Below, piece after piece: positions 35,717 to 46,990 of a stretch of 64,000 bases of DNA; position 1 is the first letter of the stretch; the number at the start of each line of letters is the position of its first letter. This stretch comes from Amoebidium appalachense. Taxonomy: Eukaryota > Ichthyosporea. The notes under the pieces are model-generated. The model was not told where the DNA came from. It saw only the letters and a list, made by a program, of their open reading frames with translations, and made no database searches. A program made the position numbers and the translations under genes. The DNA lies in the NCBI GenBank assembly GCA_963693365.1, contig CAVNZM010000004.1, positions 13,392,001-13,456,000 of the forward strand. Direction: 5' to 3'.

Positions 35717-35948
35717 CTAGAGAAACTTGATTCCTTGAAAGATGGTGTCTGGTGATGTGTTGTTATCTGGCTGGAAGGTGTACGGCATGATGAGGATAGA
35801 CATGACTGCCACCAGGCCGTAGATGTCGTGCAGCACACGCATGGACACCCTCCCTGCGATCTCCTCCCTCGTGTCCTGACGCTGAAACTTGCAGTCAAAC
35901 ACCTGCACCACATGCTTCACGTAAGATTATTGTAACCCCCCCCCCCCC

Positions 35949-36031
<83 letters not shown>

Positions 36032-37341
36032 TACCACCAACCACCACAACTCTAGGCACACGCACGCAGAAAAAAGCTCGGTGTTTGAGAAAGAGACAAG
36101 GAGTCCGTGCTTAGGGGAAAGAATTGAGAGAGTCAAGTTTCATCATAGAAATCAAGGGGGACTCGGAGTACACAACCAAAGAAGAAAGAAAGGAGGAATC
36201 ATAGCTTTAGAAAATTAATACATAAAGGAGGGAGTAAAGTGTTAGAAAAGAGATAAAGGAGGGAGTAAAGTGTTAGAAAAGAAATAAAGGAGGGAGTTAA
36301 GTGTTAGGAAGGATATTAGGGAGGGTGGGGGGGTTTCCTTGGCAATTCAGAGGTTAATGCCTGTGCAGGGAAGCATGCTTAGCAGTATTTACAATTACCA
36401 CGGCTGCAAAGTGTATTTCTGCATGTGGGTGTAATAGTGCAGTATTTAAAAAAGGATATATGAAAGTAGTACGTCATTGTACCTGTATAAGACGAATACG
36501 TAGTCGGCAATGTGTAGGGCTGGTTGCCTTCTACTGTGTGTGTGTGAGGGCACCCCGCTCGGGGACGGGAGGGGTGGGGCAGAGGAGGAGGAGAGTTAGA
36601 GGGAGGGGGGAGGGAGGGAGGGGGGGGATGCACACCACGTTGTATGGAACGCCGGGGGCATGAAGAATGCCTACTGAGATCTTGACGAAGTTGTAGATGC
36701 TGTCCGATGTGAGGAACTGTTTGGGGGGGGGGGGGGGGGGGGTGAGGTTAGACGTGCTACATACTACCAAGACCATTTCCCTGGCATCTCCCTTTCACGA
36801 TGATTGTTGGCTGGCTGTGCCTGCAAGTAAAAACGACTAAGTATAAGGCTGGCAGCGACAGCCATCAATGAGATCAGTCCATCAGGATGTAGTTGCCTGA
36901 TGGAACAAGTGCTCAGGTAGGATGTTTGCCTTTTTTTTTTTTTTTTTTTTTAATTAAAAAAAAAAAAAAAAAAAAAAAGAAAAAGGCCAACTCATTGGGT
37001 AGCTATCATGCACTGCACTTGGTGATCTGACAGGCTTGACTTTATAAATTTAGTTGTATTTAAGAAGATCACCAGGTTAGGCCTATTAAGGACCCCCTTA
37101 CGTGCGAGAAGTCAAATGCAATTTTAATTTAAAGTTGGTGTGTTACCAGAATGATCAGAAACAAATTTATTTATATATGCTCGTAAGCGAATTGCCACGT
37201 GAACCTTTCATGCCCCCCAAGGTTCCAAAAGCAGATCCAAAAGGCTCTGGGTTCTAAGCGGTGCGAACACCTTTACCTCCGCTCTCGGCGCCCCCTTCCT
37301 CCCCCCCTCCCCCCCCCCCCCCTCCCCCCCGGTCCTCCCCC

Positions 37342-37383
<42 letters not shown>

Positions 37384-39029
37384 CCCCGTCTCCCCCCCCC
37401 CCCCCTCCCCTCCGCCCGCCCGTCTCCCCCCCCCCCCCCCCCCTCCCCCACAAAAACACACACCCCTAGACACCCACATCCAGACACACCCACCAACCAA
37501 CATCCACATCCACATCCACATCCACACACAATCCACACACACACACACACACACCCACCTACCCATCCACCCACACGCCAACCGACCACGTGCACCCCCC
37601 CACCACTGAATACGGGGAAAATGCACAAAGGGAGAGGGAGAGAAAGATCAAGCTCAGAGACAGAAAAGGCCCGTCCCAAAAAAGTAGTAGTGGGAAGTGG
37701 TGGTGGCGGCAGCGGAGTGGGTGGATGGGGCGAGGGCGGGGGCAGAGGGGGGGAGGGGGGGGGGGGGGGGGGGGGGGGGGAGGGGGGAGGGGATTGTGTG
37801 GTTTGTCTCGTACCTCCAGCACGCTGCACATGAGCACATCCTGGGGGGGCCGTTGGATCATGTCACAGAAGGACTCGGTGGCGTACATGACCACCCCCCC
37901 CCTGTTGAGCACCAGGCCGGGCAGCAGCATGCCCTCTAGGAACTTGCCGTGCACCTGTCCACCCATGCACCCAGCAACATCAGCACACAACCAAAAATAT
38001 CGACTCCCCTCCCCGCCCTCCCCCCCCCCCCCCCCCCCCCCCCCCCTCCCCCCCCCCAAAAAAAAATAATAATAATAAATAAATAAAAATTAAAAACTCC
38101 TCTACCACCATTGCTTGGCCTACACAAATACATGTAAGTATATCTATAGGATTGGCCAGGTCTCCTCACTTTCAACCTATCCCTCCCCAACACACACACA
38201 CACAGACACACGCACGCACACACACACACACAGACACACACACACACATACACACAAGCACAAGCATAGACTGACACACAAATTGCAGAAAAACAGCACC
38301 ATTCCTTGTACGCTGAAGCACTAGTCCTGCTTGGACCAACTCATCCACTGCACCTGTGACCATGCCATCATCCTGAGCCCAGGCCCACTGCACCAGCACC
38401 CACATAACACCAATCATCACCCAGGCAACCAACATCCCATTGGTCCTCAATCACACATCCGACACCACCAAATATTCCATCCGACACAACCAAATATTCA
38501 CTTATGCTCCACCACGCCAACAGCTACCCCGATGCAGGCATACATATGTGAAACATGTGGCCCCATAAAGACACCACCAGAAAGTACTGTTTGCACCCAC
38601 CGCCGCCTGGCGCACATAGGTCTCCTCCAGGTACCACAGGTCACGGTAGTCCAGCTGCAGCTGGATCTCCTGCAGCCAATCAAATCAGCCCGCTTGAAGA
38701 TATTTGGCCATTTGATTGGCTTAAAGACCCAACTATTGCAGATTGTGATTTGTGTGGAATACATGTGATGGTGTTCGGTATAGCCGTCATCATTTTTTTG
38801 AGATAGCTACATTGTTTCAAGTTTTTTTACTCGAACACATAGTTTTGTGCTTGAGATCCTACCAGCGCGAGTTGTTTTTACGACACCCAATTGTACCCCC
38901 CCCCCCCCTCCCCCCCTTTTCCCCGGCCTTTTCTTTCTATATTTCTAGTCTTTTCTTTTCTTTGTCTCGTATGTGGTGGTGGTTGTTTATTTATTTATTT
39001 TTTGTTTTTGGCCCCCCTGGGCCAAGGGG

Positions 39030-39067
<38 letters not shown>

Positions 39068-39197
39068 GGGGGTGTTGGCCCTGGATGTGTGCTCGAAATC
39101 TAGAAAGACAGAGACCAAACGAATGGGCAGAGGATTTCTAGACATGCATGAACAAAGATAATCATCCAGGGGGGCAGGGCCGGGGGGAAGGGGGAGG

Positions 39198-39233
<36 letters not shown>

Positions 39234-39484
39234 GTTGAATTGTGTCCACTGAAAACGGGCTGCAACTCTTCTACCTCTTGCGGAAGTTCCTAACCAATAA
39301 TATGTTTTCGCAATTTTCTTCATAATGGGCGAGTCACCCACCATGACCACACACGTGCAGGGGTTTTCAAGGATAAGCACCCAAAACACTACAAACTACG
39401 GAGAGAGAAAATGGGGAGGGTGTCTCTAGTTTCTTCTTCTTCTTCTTCTCCTTCTTCTTCTTCTTCTTCTTCATTCTTTTTTTT

Positions 39485-39563
<79 letters not shown>

Positions 39564-39648
39564 TGAATGTGCCATAGAGTACGAAGCACACATTCACAAC
39601 GGACAACACAATGCAGTGTGCAAACCACACTAAAAGAGTATGCATAAA

Positions 39649-39684
<36 letters not shown>

Positions 39685-40267
39685 AAGGGGGGGCATTACC
39701 ATGTTGTGCTCCAAGACCGGCAAGAGGCACTTTTCGACATCTTCCATCTCAGTATCCGTCAGACTGTAAAGCACAATTATCAGCTTTGTTTCAAAGTTAT
39801 CTGTGACCGTGTTATAGGAAAAGGGAAAAAAAACGAAGTGAGAGAACAGGGAGAATGAGGTGCACTCTTGGCTCGGTGCAGCTAACCAACACAGGAACTG
39901 AGAGGCACAGGAATGGAAAGGAACATGGAGCGATTTTGCAGTTGGGAAAGCAGGGGGGAGGAGGGGGGGGGGGGGGAGGGGGGGATTGACTCTGACAAAA
40001 AAGGCTTGCTTCGAATTTTATGCCGAACACTAGGGCTTTTAGTTAATGCAGTTAAAACATCGGCAACTACAGTTGCATGGCCGGAGATCAACAGCGCACC
40101 ACCAAAAAACAATTGTTTGTGCCAATTTACTTATATGCTTGCACGAAGTAAGAACCTTTAAGCAATCGGGGATGACTGAAGTGAGCTTTAACCTTCATAA
40201 CAAGCAAACAGCAACCATTCATCCCTCATTTTCTCTCTCTCTCTCTTTCTCTCTCTTTTTCTTCTTT

Positions 40268-40318
<51 letters not shown>

Positions 40319-40595
40319 TGAGCATGTGAGTGCGTGTATATGTGTTGTATGTGTGCGCGTGAATGTGTTTCGTGGTAATGATGGTCGCTGTGTGGATGAA
40401 CCAGCCGTTGACGTGCCAACGGGCGGGCGGGGGGGGGGGGGGGGGGGGGGGGGGATGCAACACGTACGGTCTACCAAGTACAACGGCACAACAAAAACTG
40501 GCCTTGCAAACCATAACATGGGTGCAAAAACAGAAAGAAAAAATGGTGAACATGAAGGGGTGGGGTGGGGTGGGGGTGTACGTGTATGTATGTGT

Positions 40596-40626
<31 letters not shown>

Positions 40627-43351
40627 GGGGGGGGGGGATGGGAGGGGGAGGGGGGGGGGGGGGGGGGGGGGGGGTACTGACTGTCTAGACATGATCTGGC
40701 GCATTTGAAAGTGACAAAGTGTGTAGTTGAACAGAGTCTTTTCCTTGATTTCGGCATCATTCTCTCTCGGTTTGCCTGTGAGGAACGATTCAATCAACAA
40801 AAGGAGGGCTTGGGGCCATTAAATTGTGTTTGGGGGTGGGTGGGTGGGTGATGGGACGGGTTGAATTTTTTTTTTTGAAAAATTTCCGGCCGGGGGGAGA
40901 AGGTGTGTGTGTGTGTGTGTGTGTTCAATCGAGCACTTGAAGATCCAATGAGAGGTGGTTCAAAAATTCTAATGACCCCCCCCCCCCCCCCCCCCCCCGC
41001 CCCCCCCCCTCCCCCCCCCCCCCCAAAAAAAAAGAAAGAAAAAAAACAAAGGAAAAAAGAAAGAAATGAATTTATTGCTTCCTGCCAGTCGAACCAATTC
41101 CGAGCTATAACTGTTATGGTCCTAATGTGTGCTGCTACGTGCACACACCCATACAGCATACTGACTGACACACAAGTACATATCAAAAACACGAGGGGAA
41201 AAACAGAAAAATTAAAAAAAATAACAGCTGCTAAACTTCTGTCCCCATGGAAAGTGCCTTCGTCTCCCCAATTGTAAAATCCTGCACCCCCTAGGACTTG
41301 TCAATCGCTAGCCTCTACCTCTTGTCCCCCCCCCCCCCCCCCCCCCCTCCCCCCCTCCCACGCACACACACACACTTACTTGTCCACCCACCATCAATGT
41401 CTCCATCCTCATTCTCGCTATCCGTTGCTGGGGGCAGGAGGGGGTCATGGAACCCAAGGAGTTTGGGTCTGCGCATAAACGAGGCAGGAGCCTTGGCCTG
41501 GCCCGAACCATCTGGCCCGGCAGCCTGGCTGCTGTTGGCTTTGATTTCGGATTGGCACCACCAGGCATTGCGCCGTATATGCCTCTCCTGTTCTGCCTGT
41601 GTGTGCAAATTGAATTTTAAAGGATGTGTGCAGAGAAAGTGAGGGCCAGGAAGAGAAAATGGTGGTGAGGAGGACAGAGGTGCAATGTATCAGTGTTTGC
41701 AACAACTTGAACGAGCAGGGATATACATGCATGGCTGTTTGAATACTAGTAACTTGAAGAAATTCTGGTTCCAGACACGTTCGCTTTTGAATTCGAAATC
41801 AACTGAACTGCAACCCACACGGATGTATGGGTTCAAGCAAACCTCCACCAGCAATCCAGCCCCTCGCTTCCTCACCTCGTTCTACCAAAAATGATTGCTG
41901 TTATGTCTCTCCTTTCCTTCCCTCCAACACACCAAAACCCAATTCTCTTGTCGCTAAACAGTGCCGCAAGCCCAGCAACACCACCTTTAACCCACTGCAT
42001 ACCTTTGCAGCAGCTGCTGCCCCCATTGCTGCAGTCAAGGGCTTCTTGGGCGTCTTCATTCCCAGCACGGGGCCAACAACGGACCGTTTCTCCCTGGCAC
42101 TGCGTCTGGGCTTTCTCATTGGTCTGAGGCTGTCAAACCCGCATGCCCCTCTCCCTCCCTTTGCTCGGCGTTTCTTTGCTTTTGGTGACTCAGCTGCCTG
42201 TTCGTCACTCTCGCTGGTTGCTTTGGCCCGTTTTCTGCCTGTTTCTTTGGCTGCTGGAGATTGCTTCAGGTCTTCCTCCTTCAGCAATTCTTCTTCCTTC
42301 GGTGCCTCATTTGCCTGTGCCTTTGGTTTCCGTTTTCTCGGGGCCTTACTCTCCTTGGGTGCTTCCTTTGGGGGCACATCAGCGGCAGGCTTTGCTTTTG
42401 GCTGCCTGCCTGGCCTCGCACGTTGTGGCTGGATTAATGATGCTTGGCTTGCCGTGTCCGATATTGTGCCGTTGCTGTCCGTGTATGCAAGGCTCATCGG
42501 CGCATAGGGTGTTTGGGGGCCTGACCGGCCAGAGTCCACCCCTGCACTGGACTGGTGGCCCACTGCGGGGCCGAGGGCAAACAGAAGGGGGGCGTGGCCG
42601 TAGGGGTCCAAGTGTTCGGCTAACGTGTCGATGCCATCCAGATGACCCTGGGAGAAGCCAAAGGGTGAAAGTTCGGGAAGGCCCAGGCCACGAAAAGTGC
42701 CCGGGGCTAGTGAGGTGTGCAGCTGCGTATGTGCGTGTGCTGGTGGGTGCCTCGGAGGGGCATGAAGAGGGGGTCCCATGCGGTCCAGGCCGGCCTGCAC
42801 GGTCTTGTCCTGGCGGTCCAGACGCAGTTGCTGCTGCAGTGCAATCCAGAAAGGATCATTGCTGTGGTCCGCTGACGAATGATCAAAATGCGAGGCTCCA
42901 GTGGTAGTGAAGGGAGGCCCTATGTACAACGAGGGCAAAGGGAGACACGGTAGATGAGTGATAAAGCATGTGGAATATAATCATGATGGCAGGGCTTATG
43001 GGGATGTGTTAAAAAATTGGTTTCTTGAACTCTCTCACCACTTATTGACTCCACATCGAAACTCAAAATTAGTACAAATTTGCCCGTGGACGGCTGAGAT
43101 TGATGCTGCACTGAACACGCTCGCGGCCGGACCTAAACGGATGCCACTACTACTGAATCATTGATCTATACTTCAACTCGAATGGATAGCAGGAAGCAGC
43201 ACACTTACTGTGACTGACCAGATGCACAAGCTGACCTCAGGATCCCTCAAACATGATACTCACCCCATGGCTCCGGTCGCACGCTAGGAAGCAGCCTATT
43301 GATGTTGGGTTGGTGGTTGAACCGCCTGTCCTCTGAGCCCCTGTCTGCCAT
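35717..43351 (-). CDS. PAS-like domain regulator, copy 2 (10 exons, complete)
   Basis: Exons (high to low) 43351-43264, 42919-42003, 41596-41380, 40775-40682, 39763-39700, 38669-38601, 37954-37814, 36716-36636, about 36527-36483 and 35902-35717 join in phase and end at TAG. Exons 2-8 and 10 align with those of the gene at 24865-33421, and exons 5, 6, 7 and 8 have identical lengths (64, 69, 141 and 81 bp). Shared motifs are DPFWIALQ, SFMRRPKLLGF, QLDYRDLWYLEE, HGKFLEGMLLPG and FQRQ. The N-terminal half is rich in Lys/Arg/Ala/Pro (APRKRKPKAQ, AKKRRAKGGRG). Exon 9 (KATSPTH-type or two residues off) is the least certain. Exon 3 could alternatively end 13 bases earlier in the same phase. Predicted nuclear regulator, no known family assigned. 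Confidence 0.84.
35949..36030. repeat. (AC)n microsatellite
   Basis: Pure AC tract just upstream (minus-strand sense) of the terminal exon of the minus-strand PAS-like gene, next to a short C run. Confidence 0.95.
36222..36314. repeat. 31-bp tandem repeat, three copies
   Basis: The unit ataaaggagggagtaaagtg followed by ttagaaaagag occurs about three times, the last copy diverging. It is intronic in the minus-strand PAS-like gene. Confidence 0.85.
39015..39690. repeat. Cluster of long poly-G tracts
   Basis: Four G runs of about 30-40 bases (near 39031, 39201, 39525 and 39650), one preceded by (GT)n and by (TTC)n/T tracts. All are poly-C on the sense strand of the PAS-like gene whose introns they occupy. 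Confidence 0.9.
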
Positions 43352-44238
43352 GGTGCTTGAGCACGGTACCCGGATTAACCAGGCCTAGGTCGTCCTTGAG
43401 TACTGGGCCTACTCGGGCAACTCTGGCTGCCCAGGCCCCACAGAAGGAGATGTAGGCCGGCCAAAACGCTCAGAGTATTGTAGGACAGGGAAGGTGTGAT
43501 CGGGACTTCGCCAGGCCAGAACCAGCGTATGAGACTCCGGCCAAGATGTCGTTGAAAAAGCCCACTGATGGTTGAAGTTGCTATGACTTACGGCTAGGTT
43601 TTAGTTGAAGCCATTTACGATCTCTATGTTACACTGCCGTTACAGCTACGTAAAAGGGGACCGAGTCAGTCAGACGCAAGATTAAGTATGGTTCATGCAC
43701 GGCCAGGCACAATCGTAGTGTCATTTACTATCAGTTGCCAACCAAGTGTCGTGCTTGCGTGATGTTATGGCTATGTGCTTGTAGGAAGGTTTTCAAGGTG
43801 GCGAACCCTCAGAGTTGGCCCTACTGACGTGCAGCAAGCAGGAACCACAGCCAAGCAATACTTCAGTCGGGCCCGGGACCTGGTGCTGCCAAGGCTCAGC
43901 CCTGAAGGCGGGAGACAGAGTGCACATTCGGGTCCGGAAGAACCGCCTAGACTTGCACCACCCTGACAAGTATATACTGCCAGCTGCCATGAGCAACCCA
44001 AACACGTCTCCACCGAACTCTCAGCTTCGGCATGTTTGACCTGAAAACGCCTGCACGGCACAAAAGTTTTCAAGTTCTTCCGACAGAGAGCTACCCTGTA
44101 ACATGCCGTGCATGCGGGACGCTCAGAGGGCCGTGCCACGGTCACTTGGAAAGGGGCGGTGCGCCGCCCCTCCAACAATGACTCCCTAGAACTCGTTGCA
44201 ATCTAAAAAAATGTGGGGGTGTTTTTGTAAGTTAGACA
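43352..44238. other. Intergenic DNA; possible remnant of a retroelement
   Basis: Ordinary-composition DNA free of microsatellites. One plus-strand frame near 43890-43990 reads LKAGDRVHIRVRKNRLDL then PDKYI, reminiscent of the C-terminal part of gypsy-type integrases (G-D-x-V-x-x-R). It is short and isolated, so I do not call it an element. Confidence 0.3.
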
Positions 44239-44784
44239 TTTTTTTTCTTTTGACTGGATTTATTCGACGGAAAGATATGAAAGTATGCACGGCATACTGA
44301 GAAGACAATAAAAACTTTTTTTCTTTTGACTGGATTTATTTATTCGACGGAAAGATAAAAACTTCACGAGTTATCCAGTAACAAGTGCATACTGAGATAC
44401 CTGAACACTGTGTGAAAATAATATAAATATTTAATGTGACGACCAACAGAATTCAACAAAAAGTCTAAAGTGTTCACATTGCCAGCCAATGTAGCAGACA
44501 CCTGTTTGGAAAAGGTAAAACGCGACATAAAACTCACACCTATCAACATGCTTTCGATTAAAAAGTTCAGCACAAAAGTGGCACCAGCGGCGATGGAAAC
44601 AAGAATTACAACGCCACTGCACAACTTCCCAGGCAATATCAACATCAGAGCACCATACAGACTTATCGACTATTTTTTTTTGTAGGGTGGTATCCATACG
44701 TACAGCGGCAGGAGAAATTTATCCTGCCAAAGCTCCCAAAAAGCGATAATGATCATTACGGTGTTGCCTAAGGAACATAACACA
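44239..44784 (-). mobile_element. Short 3' fragment of the non-LTR family, with doubled 3' end
   Basis: The minus strand encodes part of the same C-terminal region as the 20127-21826 copy (zinc-finger-like CHFCAELFNRKHVDRC and TLAGNVNTLDFLLN). The terminal sequence with AATAAATCCAGTCAAAAG plus A-tail occurs twice, at 44239-44317 and again from 44318. The inner copy lacks about 33 bp between gacggaaagat and aaaaacttcacg. Truncated at 44784. Not coding-competent. Confidence 0.88.
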
Positions 44785-45119
44785 TTGTAAAATGTGAAAA
44801 TTCCGTGTATTTCGACATAATAATTTACCTGTTTATTCAGTAAACAGCATTAAAAACCCAATAACATTCTTTATTTCATCTATATGAAATGCAGTCTAGG
44901 ACTTTTTACTGTAGTTATGTACTAAAGACACACTGGCACACACAGCCCGGCACTCCTGGGCAGCAGCATTTCAAAAATTGACCTCTAGATTCAAAAGGAG
45001 CTGGAGGTGTTGTGCTGCCTTATTTGGTAGCAACCCAGATTGCGGTATGCCACTGTTGACCAATGGACAAGTTGACCTGTACTCAAGCCTGATTCAGAGC
45101 TCGAGGACTAGGCTGTGAA

Positions 45120-45266
45120 TTTTTTTTTCTTTTGACTGGATTTATTCGACGGAAAGATATGCAAGTATGCACGGCATACTGAGAAGACAATAAAAACTTC
45201 ACGAGTTATCCAGTAACAAGTGCATACTGAGATACCTGAACACTGTGTGAAAATCATATAAATACT
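45120..45266 (-). mobile_element. 147-bp 3' end of the non-LTR family with target-site duplication
   Basis: Near-identical to the 3' terminus of the 20127-21826 element, with T-run (poly-A) at its left. It is flanked by ctgtgaa at 45113-45119 and 45267-45273, showing it inserted as a severely 5'-truncated copy. Confidence 0.9.
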
Positions 45267-45777
45267 CTGTGAAATTAGGATTTTGGTTAGGGGCATTTTC
45301 CGACTTTTTGCCATGCGCTGGTGACCCTAAACTGGCCACTGCCGAAATGAGGGGTTTTTTTTTGACCCCTAATGTAAATGCTGCATATATATCAAGAAAT
45401 CGGGTTTTACGCAAATATATCCGGCGTTTATTTTACTTTCAGTATATCTTTGGATATACCAAGAGTATGTATAATGTGTGTGCATGTGAGACTAATATGT
45501 GTGGGTTGGTACCGGTGTGTGAGAGGTTGTGAGGTTGGTACACTATGGATATGCTTAGTATACGTAGGTTCGCCAAAGCGGTTTCTTGGTAATATTAAAT
45601 CACTATGCAAAAGGATTTAATGTCCCCTATTTTTTTTAAACAATGATAACAACATCATATCAATACACGGCATAATAAGGCTTCAAACGGAAACTGATCA
45701 AATTTAGTGCTTTGGGCTATCTCGGCAGGTGAACATTCAGGAGCAGTGGTGCTGGGGCTTTTCTCAAAAATTGCTTC

Positions 45778-46106
45778 GTTGTAATTCTTGTTTTCAACGC
45801 CGCTGGTGCCACTTTTGTGCTGAACTTTTTAATCGCAAGCATGTTGATAGGTGTGAGTTTTTATGTCGCGTTTTACCTCTTTCCCTACAGGTGTCTGCTA
45901 CACTAGCTGGCAATATGAACACTTAAGACTTTTTGTTGAATTCTGTTGGTCGTCACATTGAGTATTTATATGATTTTCACACAGTGTTCAGGTATCTCAG
46001 TATGCACTTGTTACTGGATAACTCGTGAAGTTTTTATTGTCTTCTCAGTATGCCGTGCATACTTGCATATCTTTCCGTCGAATAAATCCAGTCAAAAGAA
46101 AAAAAA
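45778..46106 (+). mobile_element. 3' fragment of the non-LTR family, plus orientation
   Basis: Begins inside the zinc-finger-like region (CNSCFQRRWCHFCAELFN), runs through the stop codon region, AATAAA at 46081-46086 and an A-tail. Flanked by attgct-like sequence on both sides (45770-45775 and 46106-46111), a probable target-site duplication. A TAA interrupts the frame after the NMNT codons. Confidence 0.87.
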
Positions 46107-46990
46107 ATTGCTCCTTTTTTTCCCGATTCTTCACCATGGCAGGTATATAAAGGCTTTCGTTTTTTCTTTTGTGGTAGGAAGGGGTCCCTCCCACTCAGGG
46201 GAACGTGACACTGTGTGTGTGTAGTACGGCCTTGTCTATTCCTACTGTTGTGAGAGTGTGGGGACATCTCCCTTCGTCGGAGTTTCTCGCTTGAGGAGTG
46301 GTTTCTTCGACATCTGGTGGCCCACTGCAACTTACGGTGACTTCTACATGCTATCTACGCTTCTACGCGAGCTATTGGCGGTGGGCTGCTGCAACTTCTT
46401 CAACTGCTTCTGCGCTGCGTGAGTGGAGGGATAGCTACTGGGTCGTCGAGGAGCTTTATCCTTGTGGCTGCCGTGTTTTCAGCCTTCAGCAGTATGGCAA
46501 TGACTGGGTTTGCTTGCATGCATTCTGTAGTTGTGATTTCCTGTGTGTCCTGCCACAACTAGGCCACCTTATCAAAGAGTTAGAGACAGCTTCTGCGGGT
46601 TTTCTAGGGGACGGGCCCGTGGGGATTGTTTTCTCGCTCGGATTTGGTCTGCATTGCTCTTTAAAGGGCTGACTTGCTTGCTGTGCCCCGGTAGGTTTTG
46701 AGGGGGGCCTGTTGGGGGGCAGCAGTAATGATGTCTTCTTGCGGAGTGTGGCCTGGTCATCATCCGATTCGCTGCATATGACTAGTTGGAGCAAACTAGT
46801 TTCACTCATACACGTGCACTTGTACCTTTGCCCGCTGGTGTCTTTTGGTCACTTGTTGTTTTATTTTTTATTTCATCGCTGTGGCTCTTTCGAAGTCGGT
46901 TATTTTGGTGGTCATGTAGCCTGTGGCTGCACGTTGCCTTCATATCCACTGGACCACTGATCAATAAATCCCAGTCAAGAGAAAAATTTT
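46107..46990 (+). other. Possible non-autonomous element or short transcription unit
   Basis: Has a TATA-box-like tatataaag at about 46145 and ends with aataaatcccagtcaagagaaaa near 46965-46985. That ending strongly resembles the aataaatccagtcaaaagaaaa terminus of the LINE family beside it. Both strands have ORFs of about 110-125 codons with no recognisable domain. The shared 3' tail suggests a SINE-like or otherwise LINE-dependent element. Confidence 0.35.

Noticed and set aside
43815-44039. Gypsy-type integrase C-terminus
   Set aside because: Only one short motif (GDRVHIRVR with DKYI) is visible, with no integrase core, RT or LTRs nearby.
43771-44178. Minus-strand 135-codon cysteine-rich ORF
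   Set aside because: No recognisable domain, no splice context, and the opposite strand is also open. Treated as chance.
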